Shown: positions 8,825 through 18,192, counted from the stretch's first letter. The stretch: 64,000 nt of DNA from Asticcacaulis sp. AC402 (GCF_000495835.1 NZ_AWGC01000001.1:1-64000); one strand, 5' to 3'. Program-made: numbers and translations. The notes: a model not told the origin generated them from the letters alone.

Positions 8825-11401
8825 GTTAACGGTGGGCTTGCCGATCGTCAGTTCTTCGCCATCGAAGCCGACCTGAATGACATCGCCATCGCCGAACGCA
8901 CCGGCCAGGATCCTGCGCGCTATGCCGTCAACCAGGGTTTTTTGAATCACCCGCTTCAGCGGGCGGGCGCCATAGGCCGGGTCATAACCCCTGTCCGCCA
9001 GGTAGCTTAACGCCGCTTCGTCAATACTCAACGTCATCTCACGGTCGGCCAGCAGCTTCTCCAGCCCCTTGAGCTGGATGCGGACGATGTCATGCATGTG
9101 TACCTTGTCCAGACGGTGGAACAGGATCATCTCGTCGATGCGGTTCAGGAACTCCGGCCGGAAATGCCGCCGTACCGCATCCAGGACCAGCGGCCGCACC
9201 GCTTCCACCGAAACATCCTCAGCCATATTGACCAGCACATCCGACCCCAGGTTCGACGTCATGACGATCAGCGTATTGCGGAAATCCACGACTCGTCCCT
9301 GGCCATCGGTCAGGCGACCGTCGTCCAGCACCTGCAGCAAGATGTTGAACACGTCCGGGTGAGCTTTTTCGACTTCGTCGAACAGCACGACTTGATAGGG
9401 CCGGCGGCGCACCGATTCCGTCAGAGCCCCGCCCTCGTCATAACCGACATAGCCCGGCGGCGCGCCGATCATCCGCGAGACCGAGTGCTTTTCCATATAT
9501 TCCGACATGTCGAGCCGGGTAATCGCCGTCTCGTCGTCGAAGAGGAACTCGGCCAAAGCCTTGTTGAGCTCGGTCTTGCCGACACCCGTCGGCCCCAGGA
9601 ACAGAAACGAGCCGATCGGCCGGTTGGGATCCTTCAGACCCGCCCGCGCCCGGCGCACGGCATCGGACACGGCCGCCAGGGCCTCATCCTGGCCGACCAC
9701 CCGCTTGCGCAACTCGTCCTCCATGCGCAGCAGCTTGTCGCGCTCACCTTCCAGCATCTTGTCGACCGGGATACCGGTCCAGCGCGACACCACCTGGGCG
9801 ATCTGCGACGCATCGACGACTTCCGGCGTCAGCGGTGCCTCCTGCGAAGCCGTCTCCGCCTTGGCCAGTTCCTTTTCCAGCGAGGGGATGCGGCCGTACA
9901 GGATCTCAGATGCCTTCTGCAGGTCGCCGGCGCGTTGGCTGTTGGCCAGTTCGATCCGCGCCCGGTCCAAGGCTTCGCGCGCTCGGGCCGCCGAGCCGAC
10001 CTTGTCCTTTTCCACCTTCCACCTGTTGGTCATGTCCAGCGACTTGACCTCCAGCTCGTCCAGTTCGTCAGTCAGCTTGTCCAGCCGCGCCCGCGAGGCG
10101 GCGTCGGTTTCCTTGTTCAAGGCCTCGCGCTCGATCTTTAACTGTACGATACGACGATCGAACTCGTCGAGTTCTTCCGGCTTGGAATCTACCGCCATAC
10201 GCACGCGCGAGGCCGCTTCGTCGATCAGGTCGATCGCCTTGTCCGGCAGGAAACGGTCGGCGATGTAGCGGTTGGACAAGGTCGCCGCCGAGACAATGGC
10301 GGAGTCGGAGATGCGCACCCCGTGGTGGACCTCATACTTTTCTTTCAGGCCGCGCAGGATCGAGATGGTGTCCTCGACTGTCGGCTCTGAGACGAAAACC
10401 GGCTGGAAACGCCGGGCCAGGGCGGCGTCCTTTTCGACGTGCTTGCGGTACTCGTCCAGGGTCGTCGCGCCGACGCAGTGCAGTTCGCCGCGCGCCAGGG
10501 CGGGCTTAAGCAGGTTCGACGCATCCATAGACCCCTCGGACTTGCCGGCGCCGACCAGGGTGTGCATCTCATCAATGAAGAGGACGATCTCACCTTCGGC
10601 CGCCGTGACTTCGTTGAGAACAGCCTTCAACCGCTCTTCGAACTCACCACGGTATTTCGCGCCGGCGATCAGGGCGCCCATGTCGAGCGAGAACAGCTTC
10701 TTTTCCTTCAGCGATTCCGGCACGTCGCCATTGACAATGCGTTGGGCCAGGCCCTCGACGATCGCAGTCTTGCCGACACCAGGCTCGCCGATCAGGACGG
10801 GATTGTTCTTGGTCCGGCGCGCCAGCACCTGAATGGTGCGGCGGATTTCTTCGTCACGGCCGATGACCGGATCGATCTTGCCGGCAGCCGCTGCCTCGGT
10901 CAGGTCGCGTGCGTATTTCTTCAGCGCATCGAAGCCACTCTCGGCTGAGGCAGAATCGGCCGTCTTTCCCTTGCGGAAGGCCGTCTGGGCTTCCTTCAAG
11001 GTCTTGAGATTGAGATTGGCCGCCTTGAGGATTGTGGCACCATCCGCGGTGTTCAACGCGGCGCCCAGAAGGCGATCAGCCGTGACGAAACTGTCGCCGG
11101 CCTTTTGCGCCTCCGTCTCCGCCTCATTGAACAGCTTGGCAGTGTCGTTTTGCATGTAGAGCTGGGTATTGCCGCCGGAAACCGAGGGAATCTTATTGAA
11201 GGCACCATCGACCGCACCCATGAAGGCTTCGGCATTGCCGCCGGCCAGGGCGACCAGGCGCGAGCTCAGGCCGTCCTTGTCCTCGGTCAGCGCCTTCAGC
11301 ACATGGACCGGGGTGAAATACTGATGGCTGCTGGCCTGGGCCAGGCTCTGGGCACTTTGGATAAGCTTCTGGGTTTTTTCGGAATATTTTTCGATGTTCA
11401 T
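8822..11401 (-). CDS. clpB: ATP-dependent disaggregase ClpB
   Basis: The 859-residue product has the full ClpB plan: Clp N-domain (about 1-145), first AAA+ domain with GEPGVGKT near residue 205, the ClpB-specific coiled-coil insertion (about 400-520), second AAA+ domain with GPTGVGKT near 605, and a C-terminal AAA lid. ClpB extracts proteins from aggregates together with DnaK/DnaJ. The start [11 protein letters not shown] at 11401 follows GGGGAG; the frame extends 16 codons further upstream without support. A heat-shock-type promoter lies at 11466-11499, and a family A repeat touches the stop. Confidence 0.97.
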   Translation of the reverse strand: MNIEKYSEKTQKLIQSAQSLAQASSHQYFTPVHVLKALTEDKDGLSSRLVALAGGNAEAFMGAVDGAFNKIPSVSGGNTQLYMQNDTAKLFNEAETEAQKAGDSFVTADRLLGAALNTADGATILKAANLNLKTLKEAQTAFRKGKTADSASAESGFDALKKYARDLTEAAAAGKIDPVIGRDEEIRRTIQVLARRTKNNPVLIGEPGVGKTAIVEGLAQRIVNGDVPESLKEKKLFSLDMGALIAGAKYRGEFEERLKAVLNEVTAAEGEIVLFIDEMHTLVGAGKSEGSMDASNLLKPALARGELHCVGATTLDEYRKHVEKDAALARRFQPVFVSEPTVEDTISILRGLKEKYEVHHGVRISDSAIVSAATLSNRYIADRFLPDKAIDLIDEAASRVRMAVDSKPEELDEFDRRIVQLKIEREALNKETDAASRARLDKLTDELDELEVKSLDMTNRWKVEKDKVGSAARAREALDRARIELANSQRAGDLQKASEILYGRIPSLEKELAKAETASQEAPLTPEVVDASQIAQVVSRWTGIPVDKMLEGERDKLLRMEDELRKRVVGQDEALAAVSDAVRRARAGLKDPNRPIGSFLFLGPTGVGKTELNKALAEFLFDDETAITRLDMSEYMEKHSVSRMIGAPPGYVGYDEGGALTESVRRRPYQVVLFDEVEKAHPDVFNILLQVLDDGRLTDGQGRVVDFRNTLIVMTSNLGSDVLVNMAEDVSVEAVRPLVLDAVRRHFRPEFLNRIDEMILFHRLDKVHMHDIVRIQLKGLEKLLADREMTLSIDEAALSYLADRGYDPAYGARPLKRVIQKTLVDGIARRILAGAFGDGDVIQVGFDGEELTIGKPTVN

Positions 11402-11465
11402 TAAGGACTCCCCTGACGGCGGATGGATTTCGGCGGTCCTCGAAGGCAAGCTACCGCCATGGCAC

Positions 11466-11499
11466 GGGATATGGTGTGGCTTTCACGCCACACAAGGGT
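11466..11499 (-). promoter_or_regulatory. Predicted RpoH (sigma-32) promoter of clpB
   Basis: On the minus strand a CCCTTGTG -35-like box is followed after about 14 bases by CACCATATC, close to the heat-shock consensus CTTGAA / CCCCATnT. It lies about 65-100 bases before the clpB start. clpB is normally under RpoH control, and rpoH is itself in this window. The match is by eye. Confidence 0.55.
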
Positions 11500-11561
11500 G
11501 CCGTTCCAAGGAATAGGAAATTCGCTGGCGTGCGCCGCACAATCTGCTTATAAAAACTTCC

Positions 11562-11846
11562 ATGAAGGTACTGGACGACAAGATATTCTACCCGCTGGCC
11601 ACCGTGATCGCGATCCTCATGATCGCCTTCGCTATGTCGTGGCCGCAGGGCCTGGGCACGCGCTCGCCGGCGCCGTTCGGCCATGCTGAGCAACTGCCCG
11701 ACTACTACCGAATGGTCAAGGAGCGCGATGCCCGCTTAAAGCGTGAAGCTGTCGAAAAGGCCGAGCGCCGGGCCGAGCAGGCCTCACAGACCTTGGCCAC
11801 AGACCCTGCCGTTTCCGAGGTCGCCCAAAGCGTTACGGCGGAGTGA
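11562..11846 (+). CDS. Small single-span membrane protein, 94 aa
   Basis: The product has one hydrophobic segment at residues 9-26 (FYPLATVIAILMIAFAMSW) followed by a charged, helical tail rich in Glu, Arg and Ala that may form a coiled coil. No domain is recognised. It probably sits in the inner membrane with the tail on one side. Its stop overlaps the GTG start of the next gene (GTGA), which indicates translational coupling to the SDR-like oxidoreductase. It is divergent from clpB. Confidence 0.6.
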   Translation: MKVLDDKIFYPLATVIAILMIAFAMSWPQGLGTRSPAPFGHAEQLPDYYRMVKERDARLKREAVEKAERRAEQASQTLATDPAVSEVAQSVTAE

Positions 11847-12649
11847 ATCTGCTCGTCTTCGGTTACGGCTTTATTGGCGCGGCCTTTGCGCGCAACCTGC
11901 CCGATGCCCGCATCACCACCACGGCCCGCGATCCCGGAAAGCGCGCAAACCTGCTAAACCAAGGCGTAACGGCTGTCGATCCAGCCGACCTTGGCGCCCT
12001 GCGCGGTGCCTTCGCCTCTGCCGATGTCGTCCTGGTCACGCCTGCCCCCGGCGATGAAGGCTGTCCCGCCTTTGCCGCCTTGCAACCGGCCCGTTCCGCA
12101 AAATGGATCGGATACCTGTCGACCACCGGCGTCTATGGCGACCGCGACGGCGGCTGGGTATGGGAAGACAGCGAACTTTTGCCGACCTCCGCGGAAGGCC
12201 GCCGGCGTGTCATGGCCGAACAACAATGGCTGTCGGTCGGCGGACAGGTCTTCCGATTGCCAGGACTGTACGGCCCCGGCCGCAACGTCATCGAACGTCT
12301 GAAGGACGGTACGGCACGACTCATCCACAAACCCGGCCATGTCTTTTCGCGCCTGCATCACGACGATTGCGCGACAGCACTGCTGGCCAGTCTGAGCCGT
12401 CCACGGGCCGGCGGCATCTACAATCTTTGCGACGACGAACCGGCGCCGGCCGATAAAGTGCTGGAATATGCTGCCGGATTGACTGGCCTGGCCCTGCCCG
12501 GACCGACCGCCTGGGACGATCCGCGCTTTCCGGCCATGCAGCGCTTTTACCGCGACAACAAACGCGTTTCGAACGCCCGCGCCAAGGCCGAACTGGGCTG
12601 GTTCCCGTGCTATCCGACCTATCGCGACGGCCTGAAGGCGCTGGTTTAG
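11843..12649 (+). CDS. NAD(P)-binding SDR-type oxidoreductase/epimerase (YeeZ-like)
   Basis: The 268-residue protein has a Rossmann nucleotide-binding N-terminus (LLVFGYGFIGAAFARNL) and the layout of extended or atypical SDRs, with YLSTTGVYGD and FRLPGLYGPGRN. The C-terminal part (YNLCDDEPAP and ELGWFPCYPTYRDGL) is typical of NAD-dependent epimerase-like proteins such as YeeZ. Its substrate is unknown. It begins with GTG overlapping the previous stop. It converges with the VapC gene, overlapping by four bases. Confidence 0.75.
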   Translation: MNLLVFGYGFIGAAFARNLPDARITTTARDPGKRANLLNQGVTAVDPADLGALRGAFASADVVLVTPAPGDEGCPAFAALQPARSAKWIGYLSTTGVYGDRDGGWVWEDSELLPTSAEGRRRVMAEQQWLSVGGQVFRLPGLYGPGRNVIERLKDGTARLIHKPGHVFSRLHHDDCATALLASLSRPRAGGIYNLCDDEPAPADKVLEYAAGLTGLALPGPTAWDDPRFPAMQRFYRDNKRVSNARAKAELGWFPCYPTYRDGLKALV

Positions 12650-13026
12650 CGGATAACCTGAACTTCAATATCCAGGCCGAGCTTCAGCCACGCCCTATCG
12701 GTCGTCAGCACCGGCAGCCGCTCAAGTCTCGCCGTCGCCAGACAGGCCCGATCGCCGAGTGAAAGGCCAAACTGACGTGTTGGTGCGCGCAATTCACCGG
12801 TGATAAAGGCGTGGGCATCGTCAAACGGAACAATCCGGATCGGTAACCCGCCGACCAGGCGTTTGACTTCGGCGGCATCCAATCCCTTTTCCCGGCTTTT
12901 GGTATAGACCTCGGCAAGGTTGACGGTGCTGATGACGGCCCCCGGCAGGGCGGCCATGACCTTGTCACTGCCCGGCTCTTTCAGAAACAGCGCCAGCATA
13001 ACCGACGCATCCAGAACCACCGTCAT
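12646..13026 (-). CDS. vapC: PIN-domain toxin, VapC type
   Basis: The 126-residue protein is a PIN-domain ribonuclease. It has the N-terminal catalytic aspartate (VVLDASVMLAL), an acidic residue in NLAEVYTK, SLGDRACLATA and VLTTDRAWL, giving the usual set of acidic metal ligands. It overlaps the upstream antitoxin gene by four bases (ATGA), the normal VapBC arrangement. VapC toxins cleave tRNA or rRNA; the target here is unknown. It is chromosomal and there are no other mobile genes beside it. Confidence 0.88.
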   Translation of the reverse strand: MTVVLDASVMLALFLKEPGSDKVMAALPGAVISTVNLAEVYTKSREKGLDAAEVKRLVGGLPIRIVPFDDAHAFITGELRAPTRQFGLSLGDRACLATARLERLPVLTTDRAWLKLGLDIEVQVIR

Positions 13027-13319
13027 TCGCGCTCCGCCTCAGCGCGGCGTTCAGCGATTAGTTCGTCGACGATCGAGCTTTCACTTCGAAAGGGCTCGAA
13101 CATCTTCTGAATCTTCTCCAGCGCCACGGCCGGGCTGTATAGCCGAAGCTCACCGTCAATCAGTTCAGCATTAACTCGGCCATCAGCCCCCAGCTTCATC
13201 GCCCGACGCAGTTCTAACGGAATCAAGACACGGCCGTCTGCGCCGATCTGGAGCTGCTGTTGAAAAGGTGCAACCGGCGCTTCGGAAAAACCGTCCGGCA
13301 TTTTTGAAGATTTTGCCAT
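13023..13319 (-). CDS. vapB: AbrB/SpoVT-type antitoxin, VapB
   Basis: A 98-residue protein whose N-terminal half (QLQIGADGRVLIPLELRRAM) is a swapped-hairpin AbrB DNA-binding domain. The C-terminal half is charged and helical and would embrace the toxin. Such antitoxins neutralise VapC and repress their own operon. ATG at 13319. The promoter should lie in the 50 bases before it, where an AT-rich stretch (ATATCTCTAATAAAATGTC) is present. Confidence 0.82.
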   Translation of the reverse strand: MAKSSKMPDGFSEAPVAPFQQQLQIGADGRVLIPLELRRAMKLGADGRVNAELIDGELRLYSPAVALEKIQKMFEPFRSESSIVDELIAERRAEAERE

Positions 13320-13373
13320 TACACCGCCACCATCTGGGAGTCATGCCGACAATGGCATATCTCTAATAAAATG

Positions 13374-14135
13374 TCAATTTCCGTGCAATTCGGCAACCAT
13401 CTGCACCAACAAGGCCAGATCCTGGTCCCGCGACAGCCGGTGGTCGCCATCCTTGATCAACTGGATCTGCGCATCGGGCGTCGAGAACGCCTCCAGCAGC
13501 CGGACGCCATGCTGCCACGGCACAATATCGTCCTTCATGCCGTGCAGGATCCGCACCGGGCCATCGAACGCAATCGGTGCGTTCAGCACCTCATGGCCTG
13601 TGGCCTCATCGAAAAACGCCTGGCTCAACGGCACAGGCCGCTCATAGCCAGGCATCATGTAAACGCCGGTAGTTTCCAGTTGCCGCTGGCCTTCCGGTGA
13701 CAGGCTTGGCAACATCAGCTTGGTGGCGAAATCCGCCGCCGGCGCGATAAAGCCCGCCGCCTGGACCTTGCCCGGCCGTTCGCGGATCAGCAGCGACAGC
13801 ATATGCCCGCCCATGCTGGAGCCCACGGCCACTACCGGTCCTTCCGTGAGGCTATCCGCCACTGCCAGCACATTGTCGCGCCACCGGCCGACGCGGGCTT
13901 CTTCGAAAACCCCGCCGGTTTCCCCGTGCGCGAAGTAATCAAAGCAGAGAAAATCCCAGCCACGGGCCGCTGCGACGGAGCTGATTGCGGCGATCTTGCT
14001 GCCGTTCATATCGGACAGGAAGCCGCCCAGCCACAGGATGGTCGGTCCGTCACCGCGCCGGTGACGATAGGCGATGCGGTCGCCCCCAGACGACTCAAGA
14101 AAAGAGGGGGTATCGCGATAGGAAGACGTCAACAT
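13374..14135 (-). CDS. Alpha/beta hydrolase (ABHD10-like)
   Basis: The 253-residue protein has the alpha/beta hydrolase fold. The oxyanion region is WLGGFLSDM, the nucleophile elbow GSSMGG near residue 106, the acid in GMKDDIVPW near residue 205, and the catalytic histidine in DGDHRLS. The wording resembles the ABHD10-type esterase/thioesterase group. It lacks a signal peptide and is probably cytoplasmic. It is divergent from the glycosyltransferase at 14177 and ends about 50 bases from vapB. Confidence 0.82.
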   Translation of the reverse strand: MLTSSYRDTPSFLESSGGDRIAYRHRRGDGPTILWLGGFLSDMNGSKIAAISSVAAARGWDFLCFDYFAHGETGGVFEEARVGRWRDNVLAVADSLTEGPVVAVGSSMGGHMLSLLIRERPGKVQAAGFIAPAADFATKLMLPSLSPEGQRQLETTGVYMMPGYERPVPLSQAFFDEATGHEVLNAPIAFDGPVRILHGMKDDIVPWQHGVRLLEAFSTPDAQIQLIKDGDHRLSRDQDLALLVQMVAELHGN

Positions 14136-14176
14136 GGTCTTGACTTAAAACGCCCGGAGACGGCACACAAGGCTTT

Positions 14177-15373
14177 ATGACCACCTCTTCCTTCACCGGC
14201 TGCGTTTTGCAGGTCGTGCCTGAACTGGATACCGGCGGCGTCGAACAGACCGTGCTCGACGTCAGCGCCGCCATTCTGAAGGCCGGCGGCCGCTCGATCG
14301 TCGCTACCAAGGGCGGCCGGCTGGTCGAAAGCCTGCAGAAAGCCGGCGCCACCGTGGTCCTGATGCCGGTCCACAGCAAGAACCCGCTGACCCAGTTCAA
14401 AAACCACAAGGCTCTGCGCGCGCTGATCCGGCGCGAAAAGGTCGATATCGTTCATGTCCGTTCGCGCGCGCCGGCCATGGCCGCCATCGGCGCAGCCCGC
14501 GCCGAAAAGATCCGCAGCGTCGCCACCTACCACGGCATCTACAACGCCAAATCGGGCCTCAAGCGCTGGTACAACAGCCAGATGACGCGCGCCGACATGA
14601 CCATTGCCAATTCGGACTATACCCGCGACCATATCCTCAAAACCTATAACCACGCCCTGCCCGAGCGCGTAATCAGCATCCCGCGCGGCGTCGACCTGCA
14701 CCGCTTCGACCCGGAAGGCTTCGACGTCCGCAAGATCATGAAGCTGGACGAGGCCTGGGGCACCGGCAACAACGACACCCGCAACCGCTTCCTGCTGGCG
14801 GCGCGGCTGACGCGCTGGAAGGGCCAGGTCCTCATCATCGAAGCCGCCAACCTGCTGAAACAACAGGGCATAACCGATTTCCTGATCCTGATCGCCGGCG
14901 ACGATCAGGGCCGCACCGAGTACCGTGCCGAACTCGAAAAGCTGATCGATAGCCATGGCCTTCAGAACCAGGTCAAGCTGGTCGGCCATGTCAGCGACAT
15001 GCCCAGCGCCTACAGCCTGTGCCACTTCGCCCTGGCGCCATCTCTGGAACCCGAAGCCTTCGGCCGCACGGCGGTTGAGCCCCAGGCCATGCAGCGGCCG
15101 CCGCTTGCCGCCGCCCATGGCGCCACGGTCGAAACCGTGGCCGACGGGATAACGGGCTGGCTGGTCAAACCGGGCGACGCGGCAGCCTGGGCGGATGCGA
15201 TAAAGATCGCCATGGCGCTTTCGGACGAGGTGCGATTTGACATGGGCGTGGCCGGCCGTGCCCATGTCAAGGCACACTTCGGCCTGGATGGGATGTGCGA
15301 ACGCACCCTTGATGTCTATCGGGCGTTGCTTATATTAACTTCGCGCAAATACAACAGTCGCGTTAATTCCTGA
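14177..15373 (+). CDS. GT4-family glycosyltransferase
   Basis: The 398-residue protein has the two-Rossmann GT-B layout. The N-terminal domain starts VVPELDTGGVEQTVLD and contains VDIVHVRSRAPAM. The C-terminal domain has AARLTRWKGQ, AGDDQGR and the donor-binding SLEPEAFGRTAVEPQAM, with the E(x7)E pattern of GT4 enzymes. It probably transfers a sugar from a nucleotide donor to a cell-surface glycolipid or polysaccharide; donor and acceptor cannot be read from sequence. There are no other glycan genes nearby. It lies about 115 bases before infC. Confidence 0.88.
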   Translation: MTTSSFTGCVLQVVPELDTGGVEQTVLDVSAAILKAGGRSIVATKGGRLVESLQKAGATVVLMPVHSKNPLTQFKNHKALRALIRREKVDIVHVRSRAPAMAAIGAARAEKIRSVATYHGIYNAKSGLKRWYNSQMTRADMTIANSDYTRDHILKTYNHALPERVISIPRGVDLHRFDPEGFDVRKIMKLDEAWGTGNNDTRNRFLLAARLTRWKGQVLIIEAANLLKQQGITDFLILIAGDDQGRTEYRAELEKLIDSHGLQNQVKLVGHVSDMPSAYSLCHFALAPSLEPEAFGRTAVEPQAMQRPPLAAAHGATVETVADGITGWLVKPGDAAAWADAIKIAMALSDEVRFDMGVAGRAHVKAHFGLDGMCERTLDVYRALLILTSRKYNSRVNS

Positions 15374-15477
15374 AAATTTAACCGCTTCGGCATATTAGGA
15401 ATTGCGGTCAGGGCCTCCTTTCGGCATAATCCCGCGCGACTCTTTTGAGAGCCTCACCCGTTACCATTAACTATCGT

Positions 15478-15493
15478 AGGAGAACGACCTATT
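15478..15493 (+). promoter_or_regulatory. Ribosome site and ATT start codon of infC
   Basis: AGGAGAA at 15478-15484 is six bases before ATT at 15491, which is in frame with infC. The reading frame from this ATT gives [19 protein letters not shown], the expected IF-3 N-terminus. In E. coli infC uses AUU, and IF-3 represses its own synthesis through this codon. Confidence 0.85.
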
Positions 15494-16024
15494 CGTCGCC
15501 CGATCCAAGCCCCGCCTCCCAAAGACGGCCCCCGCATCAACCAGGACATCAAAGTCCCCCGCGTATTGTTGATTGACCAGAACGGTGAGAAGCAAGGCAT
15601 CATGCCTACTTCCTCCGCGCTCGAAGCCGCAGAAGAAGCTGGCCTGGACCTCGTCGAGGTCTCTCCCACTGCTGATCCTCCCGTCTGCAAAATTCTTGAC
15701 TACGGCAAGTTCCGCTTCCAGGAACAGAAGAAGAAGGCCGAAGCCCGCAAGAAGCAGAAGGTCGTCGAGATCAAGGAAATCAAGCTTCGTCCCAACATCG
15801 ACATCCATGATTATGAGGTCAAGGCCAAGGCCATGACCCGCTTCTTCGAGGAAGGCGACAAGGTCAAGGTGACCCTGCGTTTCCGTGGCCGTGAAATGGC
15901 GCACCCGGAACTGGGCATGAAGCTGTTGAACAAGGTCAAGGCCGACTTCGAGCCCACCACCAAGGTCGAATACGAGCCTCGGATGGAAGGCAAGCAGATG
16001 ATCATGATTTTGGCGCCAAAGTAG
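15491..16024 (+). CDS. infC: Translation initiation factor IF-3
   Basis: With the ATT start the product is 177 residues, the normal IF-3 length; starting at the first GTG-type codon (15566) would remove the conserved N-terminal 25 residues. The N-domain contains [19 protein letters not shown], then the lysine-rich linker ([11 protein letters not shown]), then the C-domain ([12 protein letters not shown] and [13 protein letters not shown]). IF-3 binds the 30S subunit, prevents premature 50S joining and proofreads the start codon. It is followed by a strong terminator; rpmI/rplT do not follow. Confidence 0.96.
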   Translation: MRRPIQAPPPKDGPRINQDIKVPRVLLIDQNGEKQGIMPTSSALEAAEEAGLDLVEVSPTADPPVCKILDYGKFRFQEQKKKAEARKKQKVVEIKEIKLRPNIDIHDYEVKAKAMTRFFEEGDKVKVTLRFRGREMAHPELGMKLLNKVKADFEPTTKVEYEPRMEGKQMIMILAPK

Positions 16025-16047
16025 GCGCTTGAAGGTCGATCCCGATC

Positions 16048-16072
16048 AGCCCCGCTTCGGCGGGGCTTTTTC
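16048..16072 (+). terminator. Terminator of infC
   Basis: AGCCCCGC, loop TTCG, GCGGGGCT and then TTTTTC, 25 bases after the infC stop. Confidence 0.9.
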
Positions 16073-16147
16073 GTACGGGAAACCGAAGCACACATGTGGA
16101 TTCTCGGATATCCTGAACCTCCGCGCAGCGGAATTTCATGTTAAGTC

Positions 16148-16227
16148 GTCCACAGATTACACGGATCGGAAGGATTTGGCGCGCTTCGCACGGATTAAGC
16201 CTCCAAAAATCTGTGTAATCTGTGGAC
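16148..16227. repeat. Inverted repeat family C, copy 1
   Basis: The arms GTCCACAGATTACACGGAT (16148-16166) and ATCTGTGTAATCTGTGGAC (16209-16227) form a long hairpin. A second copy is at 54263-54332. Confidence 0.85.
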
Positions 16228-16261
16228 CCACTTTGAGTGCATGCCGCTGCGCGGCGGATTC

Positions 16262-16397
16262 ATACCAACCCTCGATGACCTTGACTCATCGTGGGTTGGC
16301 AAGCGCGACTGCGCGCCCGAGCTTTTGCGAGGAGCCATGCGGCGCTTGAGCTGAAAAAATGCGAATACCAAGCGTCATTCTTTATGAGGCTTGGTAT
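16262..16397 (+). repeat. Repeat family B, copy 2 (two-hairpin element)
   Basis: An intact element of about 136 bases. It starts ATACCAACC, has a first hairpin (CCAACCCTCGATGA against TCATCGTGGGTTGG) and ends with a second (ATACCAAGCGTCAT against TATGAGGCTTGGTAT). It is nearly identical to the copy at 26012-26147. It has no coding capacity and lies in the gap before the S4-domain gene. Confidence 0.88.
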
Positions 16398-16460
16398 CAG
16401 GATCGGCACCGACTGCGTTCCAGTCTTTACAAGCCCGTCCCCACCAACCATATCCTCGCC

Positions 16461-16748
16461 ATGACCGAAACCGCACAATCCGTTCGTATCGATGTCTGGC
16501 TGTGGCGCGCCCGTTTCTTCAAGACGCGCGCCTTGTCGGCCCAAATGTGCGACTCAGGCCATGTCCGCTTGGAACGCTTTGGCCTGGTTAACAGGGTGGT
16601 CAAATCGTCGCAGGCGATCAAGCCCGGCGACCGGCTGATTTTCGCCCTCGGATCGCGTCTGATCGATGTCGAAATCCTCGATACGGGCGAGCGCCGCGGA
16701 CCGGCACCGCAGGCCCAAACCCTCTATCGGGCTAACGTTTCCGATTAG
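16461..16748 (+). CDS. S4-domain RNA-binding protein (Hsp15/HslR-like)
   Basis: The 95-residue product is almost entirely an S4 domain (RIDVWLWRARFFKTRALSAQM through GDRLIFALG). HslR-type proteins bind 50S subunits carrying a stalled nascent chain, while other small S4 proteins have unknown RNA targets. ATG at 16461 gives the normal domain start; the frame runs further upstream but only into repeat B. The order S4 protein, fdxA, carD is a common alphaproteobacterial cluster and is preserved here, although the usual helicase gene is not adjacent. Confidence 0.85.
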   Translation: MTETAQSVRIDVWLWRARFFKTRALSAQMCDSGHVRLERFGLVNRVVKSSQAIKPGDRLIFALGSRLIDVEILDTGERRGPAPQAQTLYRANVSD

Positions 16749-16835
16749 AACAAATGGCTTTATCGTCAGCGGCATAGGGTTGACATTGCGGGCTTAAGTT
16801 TGCATGACGCACCCATTCGAAAAGGCCTGAGTGCT

Positions 16836-17174
16836 ATGACCTATATTGTCAAAGACCCCTGCATAAAGTGCAAGTTCATGGACTGCGTCGAGGTGTGTCC
16901 GGTCGATTGCTTCTATGAAGGCGAGAACTTCCTGGTCATCAACCCGGACGAATGCATCGACTGCGGGGTCTGCGAACCCGAATGCCCGGTCGACGCCATC
17001 AAGCCGGACACAGAAGACGAGGGCACCAAGTGGTTGGAAATCAACACGAAATATGCCGCCGTCTGGCCGAACATCTCGAAAAAAGGCACGCCGCCTGAGG
17101 ACGGCGAGGACTTTGAGCGCGAAACCGGAAAATTCGAAAAATATTTTTCGGAAAAGCCCGGCGAGGGTAAATAA
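16836..17174 (+). CDS. fdxA: 7Fe ferredoxin FdxA
   Basis: The 112-residue ferredoxin starts [13 protein letters not shown]. Cysteines in [14 protein letters not shown] and [12 protein letters not shown] supply one 3Fe-4S and one 4Fe-4S cluster, followed by the long C-terminal extension with [10 protein letters not shown] typical of FdxA. It is a cytoplasmic electron carrier; its partners are not indicated. ATG at 16836 is the family start; an earlier in-frame ATG-like start at 16800 is not needed. It lies between the S4 protein and carD. Confidence 0.95.
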   Translation: MTYIVKDPCIKCKFMDCVEVCPVDCFYEGENFLVINPDECIDCGVCEPECPVDAIKPDTEDEGTKWLEINTKYAAVWPNISKKGTPPEDGEDFERETGKFEKYFSEKPGEGK

Positions 17175-17616
17175 ATACCACGCAACCTGCGTAAACGGTT
17201 GAATCCGGACTGTTTGCGTTCGCGTCCGGCAGGGGCTTACCGAGACTTTATCTTGTCGCAAAATTGTGATATATACTTTTGTATTGCAAGAGTCGCTTGG
17301 GCCCTGCCTGTCCTTCGGGACATATTCTGGACCTCCACGATCCGCGCATATCTTCGTATGTTTTATGCGTTCAGACCGGGCTTCTTATCCCAGCCTGTGA
17401 CGCGCCATCGACGCAGGTCGGATGCCAACCTTGTCTTAGTCAGGAAGTAGCGCGCACATAAAGACCAGAAGGGCAGTACCTTCCCGGTCAGTTTTTTTGT
17501 GCGCACTCGACATGTCTGCCCCCTCCCCGGTGCAGGCCTGCCAGCTTCTGACACTCCGTTCAGACTATGGTTAACATCCGCGTCCGGTCACAACCTTGAG
17601 CGAAAGGGACGCACCC
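17175..17616 (+). other. Long fdxA-carD intergenic region with terminator; possible small RNA
   Basis: No convincing protein gene in these 440 bases. An AT-rich promoter-like segment (TTGTCG followed by TATACT, about 17253-17278) occurs midway. A hairpin GACC..AAGG / CCTT..GGTC followed by seven T ends at about 17498. A wider, imperfect stem (GCGCGCACA against TGTGCGCAC) encloses it. This could end the fdxA transcript or a separate small RNA. Confidence 0.45.
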
Positions 17617-18135
17617 ATGTCCGCAGACACCCTCACCCTCTCCCGTTTTGATTTCTCCGTAGGCGACAAGGTCGTCTATCCGGCGCACGGCGTTGGTACC
17701 GTTGCTGCCGTCGAGACTCAGGAAGTGGCTGGTTACGCTCTGGAAGTTTTTGTCGTCACCTTCGACCACGAAAAGATGACACTGCGCGTCCCAACCAAGA
17801 AGGCCAAGACCGCCGGCCTGCGCCACCTGGCCGCGGACGCCGTCATGTCGCAGGCGCTGGTGACTCTGAAGGGCCGCGCCCGTATCAAGCGCACCATGTG
17901 GTCTCGCCGCGCTCAGGAATATGAAGCCAAGATCAACTCCGGCTGCCTGGTGTCGCTGGCCGAGGTCGTGCGCGACCTGTACCGTTCGGACAGCCAGCCG
18001 GAACAATCCTACTCCGAGCGCCAACTCTATGAGTCGGCGCTTGACCGCATGGCCCGTGAAGTCGCCGCGATCGAAAAGATCGACCGTGACGCCGCCGTTG
18101 CCCTGCTCAACAAGAACCTGACCAAGGCGGCGTAA
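17617..18135 (+). CDS. carD: CarD/CdnL-type RNA polymerase-binding regulator
   Basis: The 172-residue protein has the N-terminal CarD/TRCF RNA-polymerase-interaction domain (FSVGDKVVYPAHGVGTV) and a C-terminal helical DNA-contacting domain (YSERQLYESALDRMAREVA). CdnL proteins stabilise open complexes at housekeeping and rRNA promoters. ATG at 17617 has AAGGGACG upstream, and the TTG seven codons earlier is less likely because the ribosome site would lie inside the frame. It is monocistronic, with its own terminator at 18160-18192. Confidence 0.93.
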   Translation: MSADTLTLSRFDFSVGDKVVYPAHGVGTVAAVETQEVAGYALEVFVVTFDHEKMTLRVPTKKAKTAGLRHLAADAVMSQALVTLKGRARIKRTMWSRRAQEYEAKINSGCLVSLAEVVRDLYRSDSQPEQSYSERQLYESALDRMAREVAAIEKIDRDAAVALLNKNLTKAA

Positions 18136-18159
18136 GCCGTCCGATTGTCGGATACGAGA

Positions 18160-18192
18160 AGAGCCTCTCAGGTACGCCTGGGAGGCTTTTCT
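18160..18192. terminator. Terminator between convergent carD and the regulator gene
   Basis: GCCTCTCAGG and CCTGGGAGGC with loop TACG, followed by TTTTCT on the plus strand. It overlaps the stop codon of the minus-strand regulator by two bases, so it may serve both directions. Confidence 0.8.

Noticed and set aside
9092-10141. 349-codon frame antisense to clpB
   Set aside because: clpB is unambiguous on the other strand; the frame is a codon-bias artefact.
14129-15277. 382-codon frame antisense to the glycosyltransferase
   Set aside because: It is fully contained in the GT4 gene and has no coding features of its own.
17199-17450. 83-codon frame between fdxA and carD
   Set aside because: There is no ribosome site and the residue composition is atypical; the region is better described as an intergenic transcript region.
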